Source of the DNA: an uncultured Ruminococcus sp.
Lineage (GTDB): Bacteria > Bacillota > Clostridia > Oscillospirales > Acutalibacteraceae
Direction: 5' to 3'
DNA: 5,291 bases
Assembly: GCA_946414115.1 (NCBI GenBank)
Contig: CAMKNF010000143.1
Location: 1 to 5,291 of the forward strand
The position numbers and the translations under genes were made by a program. Below the pieces are notes generated by a model. It saw nothing but the letters and a program-made list of their open reading frames with translations. It was not told the origin of the DNA and did no database searches. This document shows, one piece after another, positions 5,231-5,291 of the stretch; position 1 is the first letter of the stretch, and every line of letters starts with the position of its first letter.

Positions 5231-5291
5231 CAAAAACATACCATTTATGCTAGTGCTTTGATTCATATTCCAGCTTGCATTTAACTGGTGG
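5231..5291. other. Unidentified sequence replacing the expected glgB 5' end
   Basis: Read in the glgB frame (minus strand), this gives PPVKCKLEYESKH, a stop, then HKWYVFV, where a CBM48 strand of the form FRVWAPNA...VVGDF should be. Neither other minus-strand frame supplies the CBM48 consensus. The segment may belong to an inserted element, a rearranged neighbour or a chimeric contig end; I do not recognise it. Confidence 0.55.

Overview
The window looks like chromosome from a gut-type anaerobic Clostridia, close to Ruminococcus and its relatives (Oscillospiraceae/Ruminococcaceae). The evidence is low to moderate GC, strong AGGAGG-type ribosome binding sites, a dockerin of the 'DATxxQ' style common in Ruminococcus, InlB-type beta-repeat modules in a large surface protein, and a clostridial-type glycogen branching enzyme. 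Species cannot be fixed from the sequence alone.

Left part (1-2720, + strand): a co-directional three-gene cassette closed by a strong terminator. It holds (i) the 3' 611 codons of a large surface protein with InlB/Flg_new-like repeats, open from the window edge; (ii) a 48-residue peptide gene at 1861-2007 with a YxxP motif near its N-terminus and a Gly/Glu/Phe-rich C-terminal half; (iii) a membrane-anchored protein with a type I-like dockerin, whose ribosome binding site lies inside the last codons of the peptide gene. The tight spacing suggests one mRNA and translational coupling. A plausible but unproven reading is a cell-surface module in which the dockerin protein docks on a cohesin partner encoded elsewhere.

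Middle (2722-3300): a decayed locus and repeats. On the minus strand an intact-looking leader (ribosome binding site and two tandem palindromes resembling TetR operators) drives the first ~30 codons of a TetR-family regulator. These run directly, out of frame, into the last ~31 codons of an SCP2 sterol-carrier-type protein, which looks like the scar of an internal deletion. Beyond it is about 300 bp without a gene, holding two related short palindromic elements that end in CCCTACG, a small GC hairpin and the glgB terminator.

Right part (3309-5230, minus strand): glgB, glycogen branching enzyme, with all four GH13 motifs intact and an unusual ~65-residue Lys/Ala/Glu-rich C-terminal tail. The start of the gene is not normal. 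Similarity to the family stops abruptly at about 5230, just inside the N-terminal CBM48 domain, and an in-frame stop follows at 5250-5252. The last ~60 bases therefore look like unrelated sequence joined to a truncated glgB, by rearrangement or by assembly error.

The most promising items for follow-up are the short peptide gene within the surface cassette, the TetR/SCP2 deletion scar with retained operators, and the glgB 5' discontinuity.
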